Source: Solibacillus daqui (GTDB lineage: Bacteria > Bacillota > Bacilli > Bacillales_A > Planococcaceae). Taken from it: DNA of 64,000 nucleotides. The position numbers and the translations under genes are program-made. The stretch lies in assembly GCF_028747805.1 (NCBI RefSeq), contig NZ_CP114887.1, positions 2,535,501-2,599,500 of the forward strand, written 5' to 3'. Of this stretch, positions 46,578 through 56,836 are shown in pieces. Below the pieces are notes generated by a model that saw nothing but the letters and a program-made list of their open reading frames with translations, ran no database searches and was not told where the DNA came from. Positions within the stretch are counted from its first letter, which is position 1; every line of letters begins with the position of its first letter.

Positions 46578-47483
46578 TTGCAAACAATAATATCACAAAT
46601 AGACTATGAAATTCGTTTAGTACGATACCTACTTTCGAATCGTTTTTTACGCACTGAAAATGGGAAACTTGTAACATCTCGTTCGATTTCAGATGAATCA
46701 GTTGGATTTGAAACAGAGGATAGCTTATGTCGTGAATGGTTATTATCTATTTATAATAGTTACCACTTTTATAGTGGCTTCGAAACGCTTGAAATATGTC
46801 ATCAATATATCCAATCTACTAATTATGAGAATAAGTTGTATCGAATCGTTCAATTTAATAGTCAGTTTTATGCTGTTGTTTATGAAAACGCACAACACCA
46901 ACAAGTAATCGGAAAAGAATTATCTTATTTCACAAAAAACAATATCTTTCTTTGCGCCAAACGTCCTCCATCAAATTTAATGATTAAAGAACGTAACAAA
47001 ATACCACCGATTCCACTGATCTATTATGAATTACATGCATTTGATCCAACTTTAAAAATTTATCAACTGCACGAAGAATCCAATTTATATATGGAAGTTC
47101 CTATACTAGAAGCTTTTGAATACGCTGTGCTATTGGGGATTAGCTTTAAAGACATTTGGTATGTATGCGATACTCCACATGCGATTGCTCACAATCGAGC
47201 TTTACTGAATTTATACTTCAGCCAAGGTCATAATTTAACATTGTTCGGTAAATATTCAAAGGCAATTGCTATTAACCCCTTCCAACGTATCGTCTATTTA
47301 CAAAAAGGTAGAATCCAGCATTTCCAAATGGACATAGAAAACCCTCATTCACTGCAACGCATAATTCCTTATCGGGAAGTCCGACGTCTACAAGAAAATA
47401 TGCGTATACGTCCTGTTCATTTTGAAGATTCGCAGCAACCTTTAAAAGAAAAACACATTTTGCGCCAAACAAGTAAGATTTGA
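46578..47483 (+). CDS. Hypothetical protein
   Basis: 301 residues from TTG 46578 (MQTIISQIDYEIRLVRYLL), chosen because AAAGGAAG lies six bases upstream; the frame open to 46515 has no site. Mixed alpha/beta without membrane segments or a motif I know; notable are KRPPSNLMIKERNKIPPIP and LGISFKDIWYVCDT. The last dozen codons read into a dispersed repeat (from 47447), so the C-terminus may have been altered by it. A terminator follows at 47559-47600. Confidence 0.6.
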   Translation: MQTIISQIDYEIRLVRYLLSNRFLRTENGKLVTSRSISDESVGFETEDSLCREWLLSIYNSYHFYSGFETLEICHQYIQSTNYENKLYRIVQFNSQFYAVVYENAQHQQVIGKELSYFTKNNIFLCAKRPPSNLMIKERNKIPPIPLIYYELHAFDPTLKIYQLHEESNLYMEVPILEAFEYAVLLGISFKDIWYVCDTPHAIAHNRALLNLYFSQGHNLTLFGKYSKAIAINPFQRIVYLQKGRIQHFQMDIENPHSLQRIIPYREVRRLQENMRIRPVHFEDSQQPLKEKHILRQTSKI

Positions 47484-47516
47484 TGTCTTTATTTTTTGGG
47501 ATTACTTTGAAATCTC
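47447..47516 (+). repeat. Dispersed short repeat, copy 2
   Basis: GAAAAACACATTTTGCGCC, then TTGATGTCTTT and GGATTACTTTGAAA, matching the start and middle of copy 1 at 17041. The beginning overlaps the 3' end of the upstream gene. Confidence 0.5.
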
Positions 47517-47558
47517 ACCTCATTTAATTGCGATTTATAGATTTTATTACATATTAAA

Positions 47559-47601
47559 AGTCGATTCACACTAAAATAATAGTGTAAATCGACTTTTTTA
47601 G
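47559..47601 (+). terminator. Terminator after the 46578-47483 gene
   Basis: AGTCGATTCACACTA / TAGTGTAAATCGACT stem with one mismatch, then a T run. Confidence 0.82.
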
Positions 47602-47641
47602 TGCCCTTGAAAAAGATTAGGTGACTCTTCTTATTCTATAG

Positions 47642-48205
47642 TTAGATTTGCTGTTCTTTTATTTTGGCTAGAATTTTTTCATATACTGGAATCATGTGCT
47701 GTTCAGTACATTTTTGTTGAATTTCATCCGTTTGAATCCAGCCAACCGCGCTATTTTCATCTAACTTTGCTTTAAAATGCACATCATCCTGCACTTCAAA
47801 AACGTATGTCGCATTAAAATGTAGATGTGGCGCTACGTATTTACCTTTTTTCATATGACCGATAACGGGTAATATATCGAGTGAAATCATTGCCTCTTGA
47901 ATAGCCATTACTTCACTTAGCCCTGCCTCTTCCTTTAATTCCTTCTCAGCTACATGTAGTAAATCTGGGTCACCATCGGCATGTCCACCTGTCCAGCTCC
48001 ACGACTTATAAATATTGTGGTATACCATTAATACTTTTGAACGATCCGGGTTGACAGCAAATGCAGAAGATGTAAAATGCAAAATTTCATTGTTGCGCGT
48101 CAATACATCGGATAATGTGACCATTGCACGCAAAATTAAATCACGGTCTTTCTTTTCTTGTTCATTGTACGGTTTGTATAACGTAATTTGATCATGTAAA
48201 TTCAT
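47642..48205 (-). CDS. Nudix hydrolase
   Basis: 187 residues with a Nudix box reading GGHADGDPDLLHVAEKELKEEAGL: the REUXEEXGU half is intact (KELKEEAGL), while the first Glu of the standard motif is replaced, as in other GGHADG-type members. It hydrolyses nucleoside-diphosphate-linked compounds; the substrate is not predictable. GGAGG precedes the ATG. Convergent with the preceding hypothetical gene. Confidence 0.85.
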   Translation of the reverse strand: MNLHDQITLYKPYNEQEKKDRDLILRAMVTLSDVLTRNNEILHFTSSAFAVNPDRSKVLMVYHNIYKSWSWTGGHADGDPDLLHVAEKELKEEAGLSEVMAIQEAMISLDILPVIGHMKKGKYVAPHLHFNATYVFEVQDDVHFKAKLDENSAVGWIQTDEIQQKCTEQHMIPVYEKILAKIKEQQI

Positions 48206-48267
48206 CGGAAATCCTCCCTATGTACCCATCGATAACTAAATTGTACCGTATCGGTTTAGAAAAATAT

Positions 48268-48314
48268 AGAAAAAAAGCTTTACAAAATGGGTCATTTCGT
48301 AAAGCCTTTTTTTT
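48268..48314 (-). terminator. Terminator of yqeY
   Basis: GCTTTACGAAAT / ATTTTGTAAAGC stem followed by T run on the minus strand. Confidence 0.85.
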
Positions 48315-48318
48315 GAAC

Positions 48319-48747
48319 TTAAGAGATTAATGCTTTAACAACTTTCGACATTGTCGCGCCATCAGCCTTACCGTCTAATAAAGGTTTCGCAATTTTCATT
48401 GCATCGCCCATATTCATGCCGGAAGTAACACCTGCTGCTTGTAATTCTGCCGCGATTTCTTCTTCTGATAATTGCTTTGGTAGGAACTCTTTTAAAATTG
48501 CTAATTTTGCTTCTTCTTTTTCGATTAAATCCGCACGTTCAGCTTGCTTTGCACCGTCTAAAGCTTGATTTGTTTGTTTTACTTCACGATTAATAACCGC
48601 GATTTCTTCTTGTGGTGTTAGCTCTGCACCCTTTTCCTTTTCTGCAGCATCAAGTGCTGACTTAACAAGAGTTAATACACCTTTTGCTAGTACATCTTTA
48701 TTTTTCATCGCTTGCTTTAGTTGATCGAATACAACTGTTTTTAACAT
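48319..48747 (-). CDS. yqeY: GatB/YqeY domain protein
   Basis: 142 residues from MLKTVVFDQLKQAMKNKD; ATG 48747 has AAAGGGG upstream. It is made of the YqeY helical domain related to the tRNA-binding tail of GatB: AEKEKGAELTPQEEIAVINREVKQ and LKEFLPKQLSEEEIAAELQA. It may bind tRNA, but its function is unsettled. It is usually next to rpsU; rpsU is not present here. Confidence 0.9.
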   Translation of the reverse strand: MLKTVVFDQLKQAMKNKDVLAKGVLTLVKSALDAAEKEKGAELTPQEEIAVINREVKQTNQALDGAKQAERADLIEKEEAKLAILKEFLPKQLSEEEIAAELQAAGVTSGMNMGDAMKIAKPLLDGKADGATMSKVVKALIS

Positions 48748-48925
48748 TTTAAAAGCCCCTTTACAAATGAATAAGCATCGTAACTTATTCGAGTAATTCT
48801 TATTGTAACATGGATACAAAGCTTTCATAAATTAATTTGTCACTAATTGCAATAGGAAACTTTCGATTTTCCGCCTTCTTTCTTATATTGTAAACAATCA
48901 AAAAATACAATGCGTTTCAAAAATA

Positions 48926-48958
48926 CAAAAAGCTACACGAATTTTTCGTATAGCTTTC
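48926..48958 (-). terminator. Terminator of pst-phoU operon
   Basis: AGCTATACGAA / TTCGTGTAGCT stem, T-rich tail, after phoU. Confidence 0.75.
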
Positions 48959-48961
48959 ACA

Positions 48962-49624
48962 TTAATTATTTAATTCGTAGTGCTTGCCTTTTACAAGATA
49001 AAACAAATGCTCGGCAATATTCGTCGCATGGTCGGCTGAACGCTCAATACAGCGGCAAATGAATGATAAATTCGTCACTTGTGCTACATGCTCATTTGAA
49101 ATCGAAAGCTTCATTAAATTACTAATCGTATTGCCAGTTAATTCGTCAACCTCATCATCTAGCTGAGCGATTGCCTTTGCCTTCACTGTATTTTCTTCGA
49201 TAAATGCTTCAACAATTTGACGTAGCATCGAAATTGTTTTATGGAACATTTCTTCAATAGGCTCCATACTCGTAATAAATGGCTCCTTGCCAATTCGAAT
49301 CGTTTCTTTCGCAATATTGACTGCATAATCACCAATTCGCTCCATATCTGCAGCGGCCTTTATGACTACGATTAATCGACGTAAATCAGTCGCAACCGGT
49401 TGCTGTTTAGCGATTAGCAAAATGACACGGTCATTAATCGTTTCTTCCAAACGATTAATTTTTACGTCTTGTTCAATCACCTGAAGTGCTAAATCAACAT
49501 CCTTTTTCATTAACGACTCAAATGATAGTTGTAACGCGCCAATACTTGCATCACAGAGCTCCATTAAATCTTGCTGGACACTGATTAAATCATGTTCAAA
49601 TCGTTCTCTTATCATATTTGACAT
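48962..49624 (-). CDS. phoU: Phosphate transport regulator PhoU
   Basis: 220 residues from ATG 49624 (AAGGAG upstream). Two PhoU three-helix repeats with metal-binding motifs: AAADMERIGDYAVNIAKE and ICRCIERSADHATNIAEH (E-R-x-x-D). It links the Pst transporter to the phosphate two-component system. Last gene of the operon, ten bases after pstB. Confidence 0.93.
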   Translation of the reverse strand: MSNMIRERFEHDLISVQQDLMELCDASIGALQLSFESLMKKDVDLALQVIEQDVKINRLEETINDRVILLIAKQQPVATDLRRLIVVIKAAADMERIGDYAVNIAKETIRIGKEPFITSMEPIEEMFHKTISMLRQIVEAFIEENTVKAKAIAQLDDEVDELTGNTISNLMKLSISNEHVAQVTNLSFICRCIERSADHATNIAEHLFYLVKGKHYELNN

Positions 49625-49634
49625 CTTACACTCC

Positions 49635-50450
49635 TTATCCAAATCGCCCTGAAATATAGTCTTCTGTACGTTGATCAGATGGTGTTGAGAAAATAACATC
49701 TGTTTTATCAAATTCTACAACCTCACCATTTAAGAAGAAGGCTGTTTTATCAGAAATACGCGCAGCTTGTTGCATATTATGCGTAACAATAACAATCGAA
49801 TACTGTTCTTTCAATTCTTGTACAAGCTCCTCTACCTTTAGCGTAGAAATTGGGTCAAGTGCACTTGTTGGTTCATCCATTAAAATGACATCTGGTTCAA
49901 TTGCTAAACAGCGCGCGATACAAATACGTTGTTGCTGACCACCAGATAAGCCGTACGCATTTTGGTTTAAACGATCCTTTACTTCATCCCAAATAGCTGC
50001 TCCACGCAGAGATTTTTCAACAATCTCATCTAAAATCTTTTTGTTTTTGATCCCATGAATTCGTGGACCATATGCAATATTATCATAAATCGATTTTGGG
50101 AATGGATTCGGCTTTTGGAACACCATCCCTACTTTTGTACGTAGCTCTTCCACTTCATAACCTGCCCCAAAAATATTGCGTCCACGGTAATTTATTTCAC
50201 CCGTTGTTTTTACGATTGGTACTAATTCAACCATACGATTTAATGCTTTAATGTATGTTGATTTCCCACAACCAGAAGGACCGATAATCGCCGTTACTTC
50301 ATTTTCCTTCATATCTAAATTGATATCCTTTAACGCATGGTGCTCTCCGTACCATAAATTAAATTGATTCGACTGCATCACGATAGCTTTATGATCAGCT
50401 GTTACTATTAGCTGTTTCGCCTCAATTTGCTTTGATAAAACTTGAACCAT
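49635..50450 (-). CDS. pstB: Phosphate ABC transporter ATP-binding protein PstB
   Basis: 271 residues from ATG 50450 (AGGAGTG six bases upstream). Walker [16 protein letters not shown]-loop [11 protein letters not shown], signature [14 protein letters not shown], Walker [15 protein letters not shown]-loop THNMQQAAR. Powers phosphate import through PstCA. Confidence 0.95.
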   Translation of the reverse strand: MVQVLSKQIEAKQLIVTADHKAIVMQSNQFNLWYGEHHALKDINLDMKENEVTAIIGPSGCGKSTYIKALNRMVELVPIVKTTGEINYRGRNIFGAGYEVEELRTKVGMVFQKPNPFPKSIYDNIAYGPRIHGIKNKKILDEIVEKSLRGAAIWDEVKDRLNQNAYGLSGGQQQRICIARCLAIEPDVILMDEPTSALDPISTLKVEELVQELKEQYSIVIVTHNMQQAARISDKTAFFLNGEVVEFDKTDVIFSTPSDQRTEDYISGRFG

Positions 50451-50461
50451 ATTTTTCACTC

Positions 50462-51340
50462 CTAGTATCGTTTTTGGAACTTATTACGAATGAAAATCGC
50501 AATTGAGTTCATCGTTAATAACACAATCATCAACACAATAATGCCGGCGGAAGCTACATATTGGAACTCTTCTTGTGGACGTTTTGCCCAGTCAAAAATT
50601 TGCATCGGTAATGCTGTAAATGTATCTAAATAGCTAGTAGGTAAAAATTGTAAAATCACTGGAATACCGATTACTACAAGCGGTGCCGTTTCACCAATTG
50701 CACGAGATAAAGCTAAAATACTCCCTGTCAATATCCCTGGGATCGCCGCCGGTAACACAACACGTACTATCGTTTGCCATTTCGTTGCGCCCATACCATA
50801 CGAAGCTTCACGCTGTTCTTTCGGTACAGCACGAATTGCTTCTTGTGACGCTACAATAATGACCGGCAAAATAAGTAAACTCATTGTTAAACCCGCAGCT
50901 AAAATACTTTTGTCAAAACCGAATAGACGCACGAAAATTGTTAAACCAAGTAAACCAAACACAATTGAAGGTACACCTGCTAAATTCGAGATATTCATAC
51001 GAATAAAATCATTCAATTTATTTTGCTTTGCGTATTCCTCTAAATAGATTGCGGTACTTACACCTAAAATGATAGATACCGGTGCAACCACACTCATTAA
51101 CCATAGCGAACCAATAAGTGCAGCTTTAATTCCAGCGTTTTCTGGAATACGTGATGCAAAGCTCGTTAAAAACTGCATATCAAAGTAACTAACACCTTGC
51201 GATAAAATTCGACCAAGTAGCATTGCCAGTGAAACAAGCGCAAAGCTCGTCGCTAAAATGAAGATTAATTTCCATATTTTATTAGCCGAAAGTCTCTTCG
51301 ACATACGTTTCATAACTACATCTTCCTGAATATAGCGCAT
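50462..51340 (-). CDS. pstA: Phosphate ABC transporter permease PstA
   Basis: 292 residues, six membrane helices, with the permease EAA loop [25 protein letters not shown]. The start has GAGGAG upstream and follows the pstC stop after one base. It forms the membrane channel with PstC. Confidence 0.93.
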   Translation of the reverse strand: MRYIQEDVVMKRMSKRLSANKIWKLIFILATSFALVSLAMLLGRILSQGVSYFDMQFLTSFASRIPENAGIKAALIGSLWLMSVVAPVSIILGVSTAIYLEEYAKQNKLNDFIRMNISNLAGVPSIVFGLLGLTIFVRLFGFDKSILAAGLTMSLLILPVIIVASQEAIRAVPKEQREASYGMGATKWQTIVRVVLPAAIPGILTGSILALSRAIGETAPLVVIGIPVILQFLPTSYLDTFTALPMQIFDWAKRPQEEFQYVASAGIIVLMIVLLTMNSIAIFIRNKFQKRY

Positions 51341-51341
51341 G

Positions 51342-52286
51342 TTAATACTCCTCTCGGAAGCGTTTTGAAATATAGGTCGCTAGTAAATTCATCGTTAACG
51401 TAAAGATGAATAGTGTAAAACCTACTGCGTAGATTGAGTAATAAATCGTTGTCCCATAACCTGCATCACCTGTCGTAACTTGAACAATATAAGCAGTCAT
51501 CGTTTGGATTGAATCCGTAAAGCCAAAATCAAATTTTGGTGTGGATCCTCCCGCAAGTGATACAATCATCGTTTCCCCAATCGCACGAGAAATACCAAGA
51601 ACAACTGATGCCACAATACCTGATAGCGCTGCTGGTAATACTACTTTTACAGCAACCTCAAATTTCGTTGCCCCTAAGCCCAGTGCGCCTTCACGAATCG
51701 AACGTGGTACCGAGCTCATTGCATCTTCCGACATCGACGTAATCATTGGTAAGATCATAACGCCTACAACAATCCCTGGACTAATCGCATTGAAGATTTT
51801 TAAATTTGGAATTATGACCTGTAATAGTGGCGTAATAAACGATAATGCGAAAAATCCATATACAATTGTCGGTACTCCTGCAAGCACTTCTAAAATTGGT
51901 TTTACTACTTTTCGAACACCCTCTGATGCATATTCACTTAAATATATAGCTGCCCCTAAACCAAATGGTACTGCCACGACAATAGCTATAGCAGTAACTT
52001 TTAGCGTACCTAATATTAATGGTAAAATTCCGTATAGCGGCTCTTTTCCAGAAAACGGTAGCCACTCCTTACCAAATAAATAATCTGTTATAGATACTCG
52101 AGTAAAAAATTCAATCGTTTCAAAAATAAGCGTAAAAACAATTCCAAATGTTGTTAATACCGAAATCGTAGCAGCTAAAAATAATAAAACCGGTACGCAC
52201 TTCTCTATGAATTTTTTTCCCTTGCGATTGCGTGCCTGTTCAATTAAATGCTGTACACTTTGTCGCTCCTGTTGTTTGAGCGTCAT
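51342..52286 (-). CDS. pstC: Phosphate ABC transporter permease PstC
   Basis: 314 residues from ATG 52286 (AAGGGG upstream). Six helices, ITDYLFGKEWLPF near the N-terminus and the EAA loop PRSIREGALGLGATKFEVAVKVVLP. It lies after a repeat-containing 125-bp gap from pstS, which may lower its expression relative to the binding protein. Confidence 0.93.
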   Translation of the reverse strand: MTLKQQERQSVQHLIEQARNRKGKKFIEKCVPVLLFLAATISVLTTFGIVFTLIFETIEFFTRVSITDYLFGKEWLPFSGKEPLYGILPLILGTLKVTAIAIVVAVPFGLGAAIYLSEYASEGVRKVVKPILEVLAGVPTIVYGFFALSFITPLLQVIIPNLKIFNAISPGIVVGVMILPMITSMSEDAMSSVPRSIREGALGLGATKFEVAVKVVLPAALSGIVASVVLGISRAIGETMIVSLAGGSTPKFDFGFTDSIQTMTAYIVQVTTGDAGYGTTIYYSIYAVGFTLFIFTLTMNLLATYISKRFREEY

Positions 52287-52352
52287 AGGAAAACCCCTTC
52301 CACAAATAAATAAAAATCGTGCATGGTGCGAGGCCCACACACGATAACATAT

Positions 52353-52413
52353 CAATTACGCCTCGGCCCCCCACTTATAGAAGTGGAGGACTTCCGCTGA
52401 AACAAGTTAAATT
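52353..52413 (+). repeat. Dispersed repeat D, short copy between pstS and pstC
   Basis: Begins ATCAATTACGCCTCGG and ends CGCTGAAACAAG, both shared with the longer copy at 57717-57828. Its interior is replaced by hairpin CCACTT / AAGTGG. It could act as an attenuating or mRNA-stabilising structure between the highly expressed pstS and the permease genes. Confidence 0.6.
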
Positions 52414-53377
52414 ACTTTAAGCCTTCTAACACTTTTAAGCTAGCTTCGTATTTATCAGCAGGTAAGCTTACATAACCTACAACTTCTGCCATTTCACCAG
52501 CATTCTCAAGTGTAAATTTCATAAAGTCAAATGTTGCTTCATTGTCTTTTAGTGCGCTGTTTTTCACGTATACAAATAACGGACGTGATAATGGTGAGTA
52601 TTCACCTGATTCAATTGTTTCGTTTGTTGGCTCAACACCTTCTACTGAAACAACTTGTAATTTATCTTTATTTTCTAAGTAGTAAGCATAACCAAAGTAA
52701 CCAATTGCGTTTACATCACCTGTTACACCTTGTACTAAAACGTTGTCATCTTCTGAAAGCATAGCGTCTTTTGCGATATCTTCACCATCTAAGATCACTT
52801 CATCAAAGTAGTCATACGTACCTGAATCAGAACCTGGTGAGTAATAAACGATTTCTTCAGCTGGCCAAGATGGGTCGATATCAGACCATTTTTTCTTAGT
52901 ACCATCTTCAATCCAAATTTTCTTTAATTGATCAACTGTTAGGTTTTTCGCCCATGTGTTATCTGGGTGAACTACAACTGATAATCCATCATAAGCTACT
53001 TCAAATTCCGTGTATTCTATTCCTGCATTTTTTAATTCTTCCGCTTCTGTGTCTTTAATTGGACGTGATGCGTTTGAGAAATCTGTTTCACCATTGATGA
53101 ACTTTTCGAAACCGCCGCCTGTACCAGATACACCAACTGCTACACGAACATCTTTTTGTACTGCTGCATATTCTTCAACTAATGCTTCTGTAATAGGCGC
53201 TACTGTTGATGAACCATCACCTACTACATTGCCTGTTAATTGTGCTGTACCAGTCTCAGCTTGCTCTGTGCTATTTTCAGCTGATGTTGATGAGGTATCT
53301 TCACTGTCGCTACATGCTGCTAAAAATAATGCCGATCCTAGTAATGCTGTTGATGTTAAGTACTGCCACTTTTTCAT
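52412..53377 (-). CDS. pstS: Phosphate-binding lipoprotein PstS
   Basis: 321 residues. Lipoprotein signal [16 protein letters not shown] (lipidated Cys at the end of LAAC), then a PBP fold with phosphate-binding [45 protein letters not shown] and [12 protein letters not shown]. Captures phosphate outside the membrane for PstCAB. GGAGG upstream of the ATG. It heads the operon behind a PhoP-type box. Confidence 0.95.
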   Translation of the reverse strand: MKKWQYLTSTALLGSALFLAACSDSEDTSSTSAENSTEQAETGTAQLTGNVVGDGSSTVAPITEALVEEYAAVQKDVRVAVGVSGTGGGFEKFINGETDFSNASRPIKDTEAEELKNAGIEYTEFEVAYDGLSVVVHPDNTWAKNLTVDQLKKIWIEDGTKKKWSDIDPSWPAEEIVYYSPGSDSGTYDYFDEVILDGEDIAKDAMLSEDDNVLVQGVTGDVNAIGYFGYAYYLENKDKLQVVSVEGVEPTNETIESGEYSPLSRPLFVYVKNSALKDNEATFDFMKFTLENAGEMAEVVGYVSLPADKYEASLKVLEGLK

Positions 53378-53461
53378 TTGTTTTTCCTCCGCTTGTTTAA
53401 AGAATTGTTTTCCTTACAATTCAAACTATAAAGCGAATTTATTGAGTTCATATATTCGATT

Positions 53462-53488
53462 GGTAAAGTGAATGTAAATGATTGTAAA
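53462..53488 (-). promoter_or_regulatory. PhoP box upstream of pstS
   Basis: Three direct repeats on the minus strand, TTTACA (53483-53488), TTTACA (53473-53478) and TTTACC (53462-53467), spaced 10-11 bp, matching the TT(A/T/C)ACA repeat pattern of Bacillus PhoP sites. Phosphate-starvation induction is expected. Confidence 0.72.
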
Positions 53489-53529
53489 CAAAAAAGACAA
53501 TTTGCAAATTTCTTTAGCAAATTGTCTTA
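53489..53529 (-). terminator. Terminator upstream of pst operon
   Basis: AAGACAATTTGC / GCAAATTGTCTT stem, then six T on the minus strand; ends the 53599-54012 transcript just before the PhoP box. Confidence 0.85.
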
Positions 53530-53598
53530 ATCATTTAATAGTTTATCGTTTATTGTAAATATTTTAATAGATTGTATTGTTTAAATTACATAATCCTA

Positions 53599-54012
53599 TT
53601 ACTGAATCTTCTTTACATCTTTTATATCGAATAACTTTACTTCATGCTCCGTAACAGTTGATGCAACTTTTTTAGTTTTTACTGTATGTACGTTTAACAA
53701 GATCGTTTTGGCATCACGTTTGTTAGCATAGCCTTCGAATGTTACATTGTAATAAATAGTTCCATCACGTAATGTAACAGTTGCTTTTTTTGCATCTTTT
53801 AAATCCCTAAAAAATGAATATGCCTGAACATTTCGCTCTCGTTCAGCACGTACAAGTCTTGGCTCTAGCACATATAATAGTACTTGGAAAATAGCGACAT
53901 ATAGTATCGTCATCACGATTATTAACCAAATCGACATTTCCATGAAAGCTAAAATAATCGCATTACTAAGTGCACCAACAATAACAATTCCTTGCATTAC
54001 CTTTTTACGCAT
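53599..54012 (-). CDS. Small membrane protein of unknown function
   Basis: 137 residues with two N-terminal membrane helices (GIVIVGALSNAIILAFM and IWLIIVMTILYVAIFQVLLYVL) and a cytoplasmic domain of mixed beta strands (ATVTLRDGTIYYNVTFEGY). GGAGAG precedes the ATG. It lies between pbpA, which has its own terminator, and the pst operon. No family recognised. Confidence 0.68.
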   Translation of the reverse strand: MRKKVMQGIVIVGALSNAIILAFMEMSIWLIIVMTILYVAIFQVLLYVLEPRLVRAERERNVQAYSFFRDLKDAKKATVTLRDGTIYYNVTFEGYANKRDAKTILLNVHTVKTKKVASTVTEHEVKLFDIKDVKKIQ

Positions 54013-54019
54013 AATACTC

Positions 54020-54062
54020 TCCTTGAAAAAGCTCCTGTAGCATATTCACTACAGGAGCCCTG
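54020..54062 (-). terminator. Terminator of pbpA
   Basis: GGCTCCTGTAG / CTACAGGAGC stem followed by five T on the minus strand. Confidence 0.88.
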
Positions 54063-54066
54063 TTAT

Positions 54067-56280
54067 TTATTCAGTAACTTTTTCTACTTCTTCATCCTCA
54101 GATAATTTTTCATCTGAATCTTTAATAATTGGTTTTTCAACTTTACTAGTAGAAATACCTTCTTCTACATATTTATTTTTCAATTCAAAATACGCATCTA
54201 AAAACTCTCTTGCTGTCAAATTCGCATGAGGTAAGTAATTACTATCACTAAAATTCGTCGTTGCCCACGGATAAATAATCGCATACGCAATTTCTGGATC
54301 CTCAAACGGTGCATATCCTACATTAACGATATTAATCGTATCCGTACCATATTTCTCTTTTTGAGGTCCATAATAAACTACTTGCGCTGTACCAGTTTTA
54401 CCGGCGGCTGTGTAATCTGCAGTTTCAAATTGTCTACGTGCTGACCCTTTTGAGCCAAAATAAACGCGACGTAGGCCTTCTTGAACTTGTTGAATTTCTT
54501 CTTCACTATTTTCAATACGGTTTAAAATTGTAGGTGTTACTTCATCAACTACTTGACCTAAATTTTCACCATCTGGAGAAGGTTTACGAATTTCTTTTAG
54601 CAAGCGAGGTTGAATGCGATAGCCTCCATTGGCAATCGTCGAAATATACTGCGCTAATTGCATCGTTGTATACGTATCAAACTGACCGATTGCTAAGTTT
54701 AATAATTTTACATCTGTATCTGGATCAGCTTGATAGCCGATTGCTTCACCAGGTAAATCAATACCAGTAGGAACACCTAAGCCAAACTGTGCATATTGAT
54801 TTCTCATTGTTTGCAATGTACCTTTATCTAAACTAAAACGTGCGCCAGGTGTATACGTACGCCCCCCTATACCCATTGCAATTTTAAACATGTAAACATT
54901 TGATGAACGCTCAAGTGCAGTTAAATCGTCCACCATCACACTGCCTGTTTTGTTGAATAATGAGTTTAATGTTATATTCCCTATATGCATTGGAGCATCG
55001 AGCATGACAGAACCTGGTTTAATCACGTCTTCATTATACCCCATTAATACCGTTGCAGCTTTAACAGCAGAGCCCGCCTCATAAGCAGTTGTAAAAGTAC
55101 CATAAGAATAGTCGACAATGTATGGCTTGCCTGTTTCTTTATCCTTTTCGATTTTCTTACCAACTACTGAGAGCAGTTCACCCGTTTTTGGATTCATAGC
55201 TACCATAAAAGCACGATCTAATAAATCGGAGCCCCCTCTAGATTTTAATTCTAGTAATTGGCGCTCAACAATTTCTTCCGCCTTTTTTTGTAATTCATTA
55301 TCAATTGTTGTAACTAAATCCTTACCTGGTTCCCCTTCGAACGTCGTCATCGTCTCCACAACTTGACCTTTTTTGTTCGTTACGTTTTTAACAACGGATT
55401 TTTCCCCTTGTAAAATGTCTTCGTATTGTGCTTCAAAATAAGATTCTCCAACACGATCATTTCGAGAATAATCACGTGCTAAATAGTGATTTAGCTGCGA
55501 CTTGGGAACCCCTTTACTTGGGATTGTTGTACGCCCTAAAACTGCTAGTGGCGTTAATCGAACACGTTTCCAATCCGTTGTTGTATTGACACCTGGTAAC
55601 TCAGAAAGCTGTTCAGAGACACGTGCAAACTCTTCATCTGATACATTTTCACCTTTAATAATCTGTGGTGATAAGTTGTAACCTGTCATCATTTCACGAT
55701 AGATGGCTAACACTTCTAAATCAAAATCAGATAACTGTGCAAGCTCCGCATCAGTAATACGTTCACGAATACGTTTGTCATATTCCTGATTGATTTCTTT
55801 TGTTTCCAATTCTTCATTTTGATTTCGGAATTCCGTCATTTCTTGTTCTGTTACTTTCGCCTTGGCATCATCAGGGTTACGTAAAATCCAGAAATCCAGT
55901 TTATCGCGTTGTGTTACTTTTTCAGTTGGTTGTTCGATTAAACCAGCAAGTTTTTCTGCAATTTCAAGCATTTCAGATGATTTTGTCGTTTGCATTTTTG
56001 TGTAAGTAATAGCATTTTCGGGCTGATTATCTACTAAAATCCTTCCATAGCGGTCAAAAATGCGCCCACGCGGTACACTTGTATTGACACGTACTTCTTC
56101 TGTACGCTCAAGCGCGCGCACATAATCTTCACCTTTTACAATTTGTAAATATCCTAAACGGAAAATTAAAATAGAGAAAAGGACAAATATCGAAAAGAAA
56201 AGGACGTTCATCCGAAATGTTAGACTAGCACGTTGTTGCGCTTTTGGATTCGGCTTACGATTTTGCGTTATTTTTCGCAA
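54067..56280 (-). CDS. pbpA: Penicillin-binding protein 2 (PbpA/MrdA family transpeptidase)
   Basis: 737-residue class B PBP that crosslinks peptidoglycan, probably in rod elongation. One N-terminal membrane helix (about 25-47), dimerisation domain with RGRIFDRYGRILVDN, then the transpeptidase domain: SxxK with Ser404 (EAGSAVKAAT), SxN in LERSSNVYMF and KTG in AGKTGTAQV. It ends with a charged, Glu-rich tail. In B. subtilis pbpA lies between sodA and the pst genes, as here in outline. Confidence 0.92.
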   Translation of the reverse strand: MRKITQNRKPNPKAQQRASLTFRMNVLFFSIFVLFSILIFRLGYLQIVKGEDYVRALERTEEVRVNTSVPRGRIFDRYGRILVDNQPENAITYTKMQTTKSSEMLEIAEKLAGLIEQPTEKVTQRDKLDFWILRNPDDAKAKVTEQEMTEFRNQNEELETKEINQEYDKRIRERITDAELAQLSDFDLEVLAIYREMMTGYNLSPQIIKGENVSDEEFARVSEQLSELPGVNTTTDWKRVRLTPLAVLGRTTIPSKGVPKSQLNHYLARDYSRNDRVGESYFEAQYEDILQGEKSVVKNVTNKKGQVVETMTTFEGEPGKDLVTTIDNELQKKAEEIVERQLLELKSRGGSDLLDRAFMVAMNPKTGELLSVVGKKIEKDKETGKPYIVDYSYGTFTTAYEAGSAVKAATVLMGYNEDVIKPGSVMLDAPMHIGNITLNSLFNKTGSVMVDDLTALERSSNVYMFKIAMGIGGRTYTPGARFSLDKGTLQTMRNQYAQFGLGVPTGIDLPGEAIGYQADPDTDVKLLNLAIGQFDTYTTMQLAQYISTIANGGYRIQPRLLKEIRKPSPDGENLGQVVDEVTPTILNRIENSEEEIQQVQEGLRRVYFGSKGSARRQFETADYTAAGKTGTAQVVYYGPQKEKYGTDTINIVNVGYAPFEDPEIAYAIIYPWATTNFSDSNYLPHANLTAREFLDAYFELKNKYVEEGISTSKVEKPIIKDSDEKLSEDEEVEKVTE

Positions 56281-56467
56281 AAGAAACTCCCCTTTCTTAG
56301 TTGTGTATTAGCTGTTTAATACTTAGTCATACCTTTAAGTATAACACCCGAAACAGCTTGAAAAAAGAGGTGACTTCGCAAATGTTCACCTTTTAGACGG
56401 ACAATATAAATAAAAGTTTCCATTTTGAATCAACTTGCGTGAAAATAATCATAATGAGGTGATAAAA

Positions 56468-56836
56468 TTGAATAGTTTAGCTGTTGGAATTGGTGGTATG
56501 CTAGGCTCCATGACACGTTATATGCTTAGTGACATCTTTCCGTCAAATGGAGGATTTCCATACATAACCATGCTCATTAACTGGAGTGGTAGCCTGTTAT
56601 TTGCATTTATTTTTGTAAAACTATCTACAAAAAAGGAATGGTTAAAGCTCGGTACTACTACCGGCTTTTTAGGTGGCTTTACAACATTTTCGACGTTTAG
56701 TGTTGAGGCCATTCAATTAGTAGAGCAGCAGTTACTTGGGCAAGCATTTTTATACTGTTTAGCAAGCATAATTGGTTCAATAGCTTGTTGTTATTTTGCT
56801 TACCGCTTCGTTACTAAAGGAGTGAAAACAGATTGA
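56468..56836 (+). CDS. crcB: Fluoride ion channel CrcB/FluC, first subunit
   Basis: 122 residues, four membrane helices. Family motifs GGMLGSMTRYML, INWSGSLLFAF and GFLGGFTTFSTFSVE (the fluoride-coordinating Phe/Thr track). I start at TTG 56468, with GAGGTGATA upstream. It overlaps the next crcB by four bases (TTGA), forming the pair typical of bacilli whose products may form a heterodimer. I saw no fluoride riboswitch upstream. Confidence 0.92.
   Translation: MNSLAVGIGGMLGSMTRYMLSDIFPSNGGFPYITMLINWSGSLLFAFIFVKLSTKKEWLKLGTTTGFLGGFTTFSTFSVEAIQLVEQQLLGQAFLYCLASIIGSIACCYFAYRFVTKGVKTD

Noticed and set aside
56340..56460. Possible fluoride riboswitch before crcB
   Set aside because: The conserved GGCGATGG...CC and pseudoknot bases of the crcB motif are not present; only a weak GGTGA/TCACC hairpin was found.
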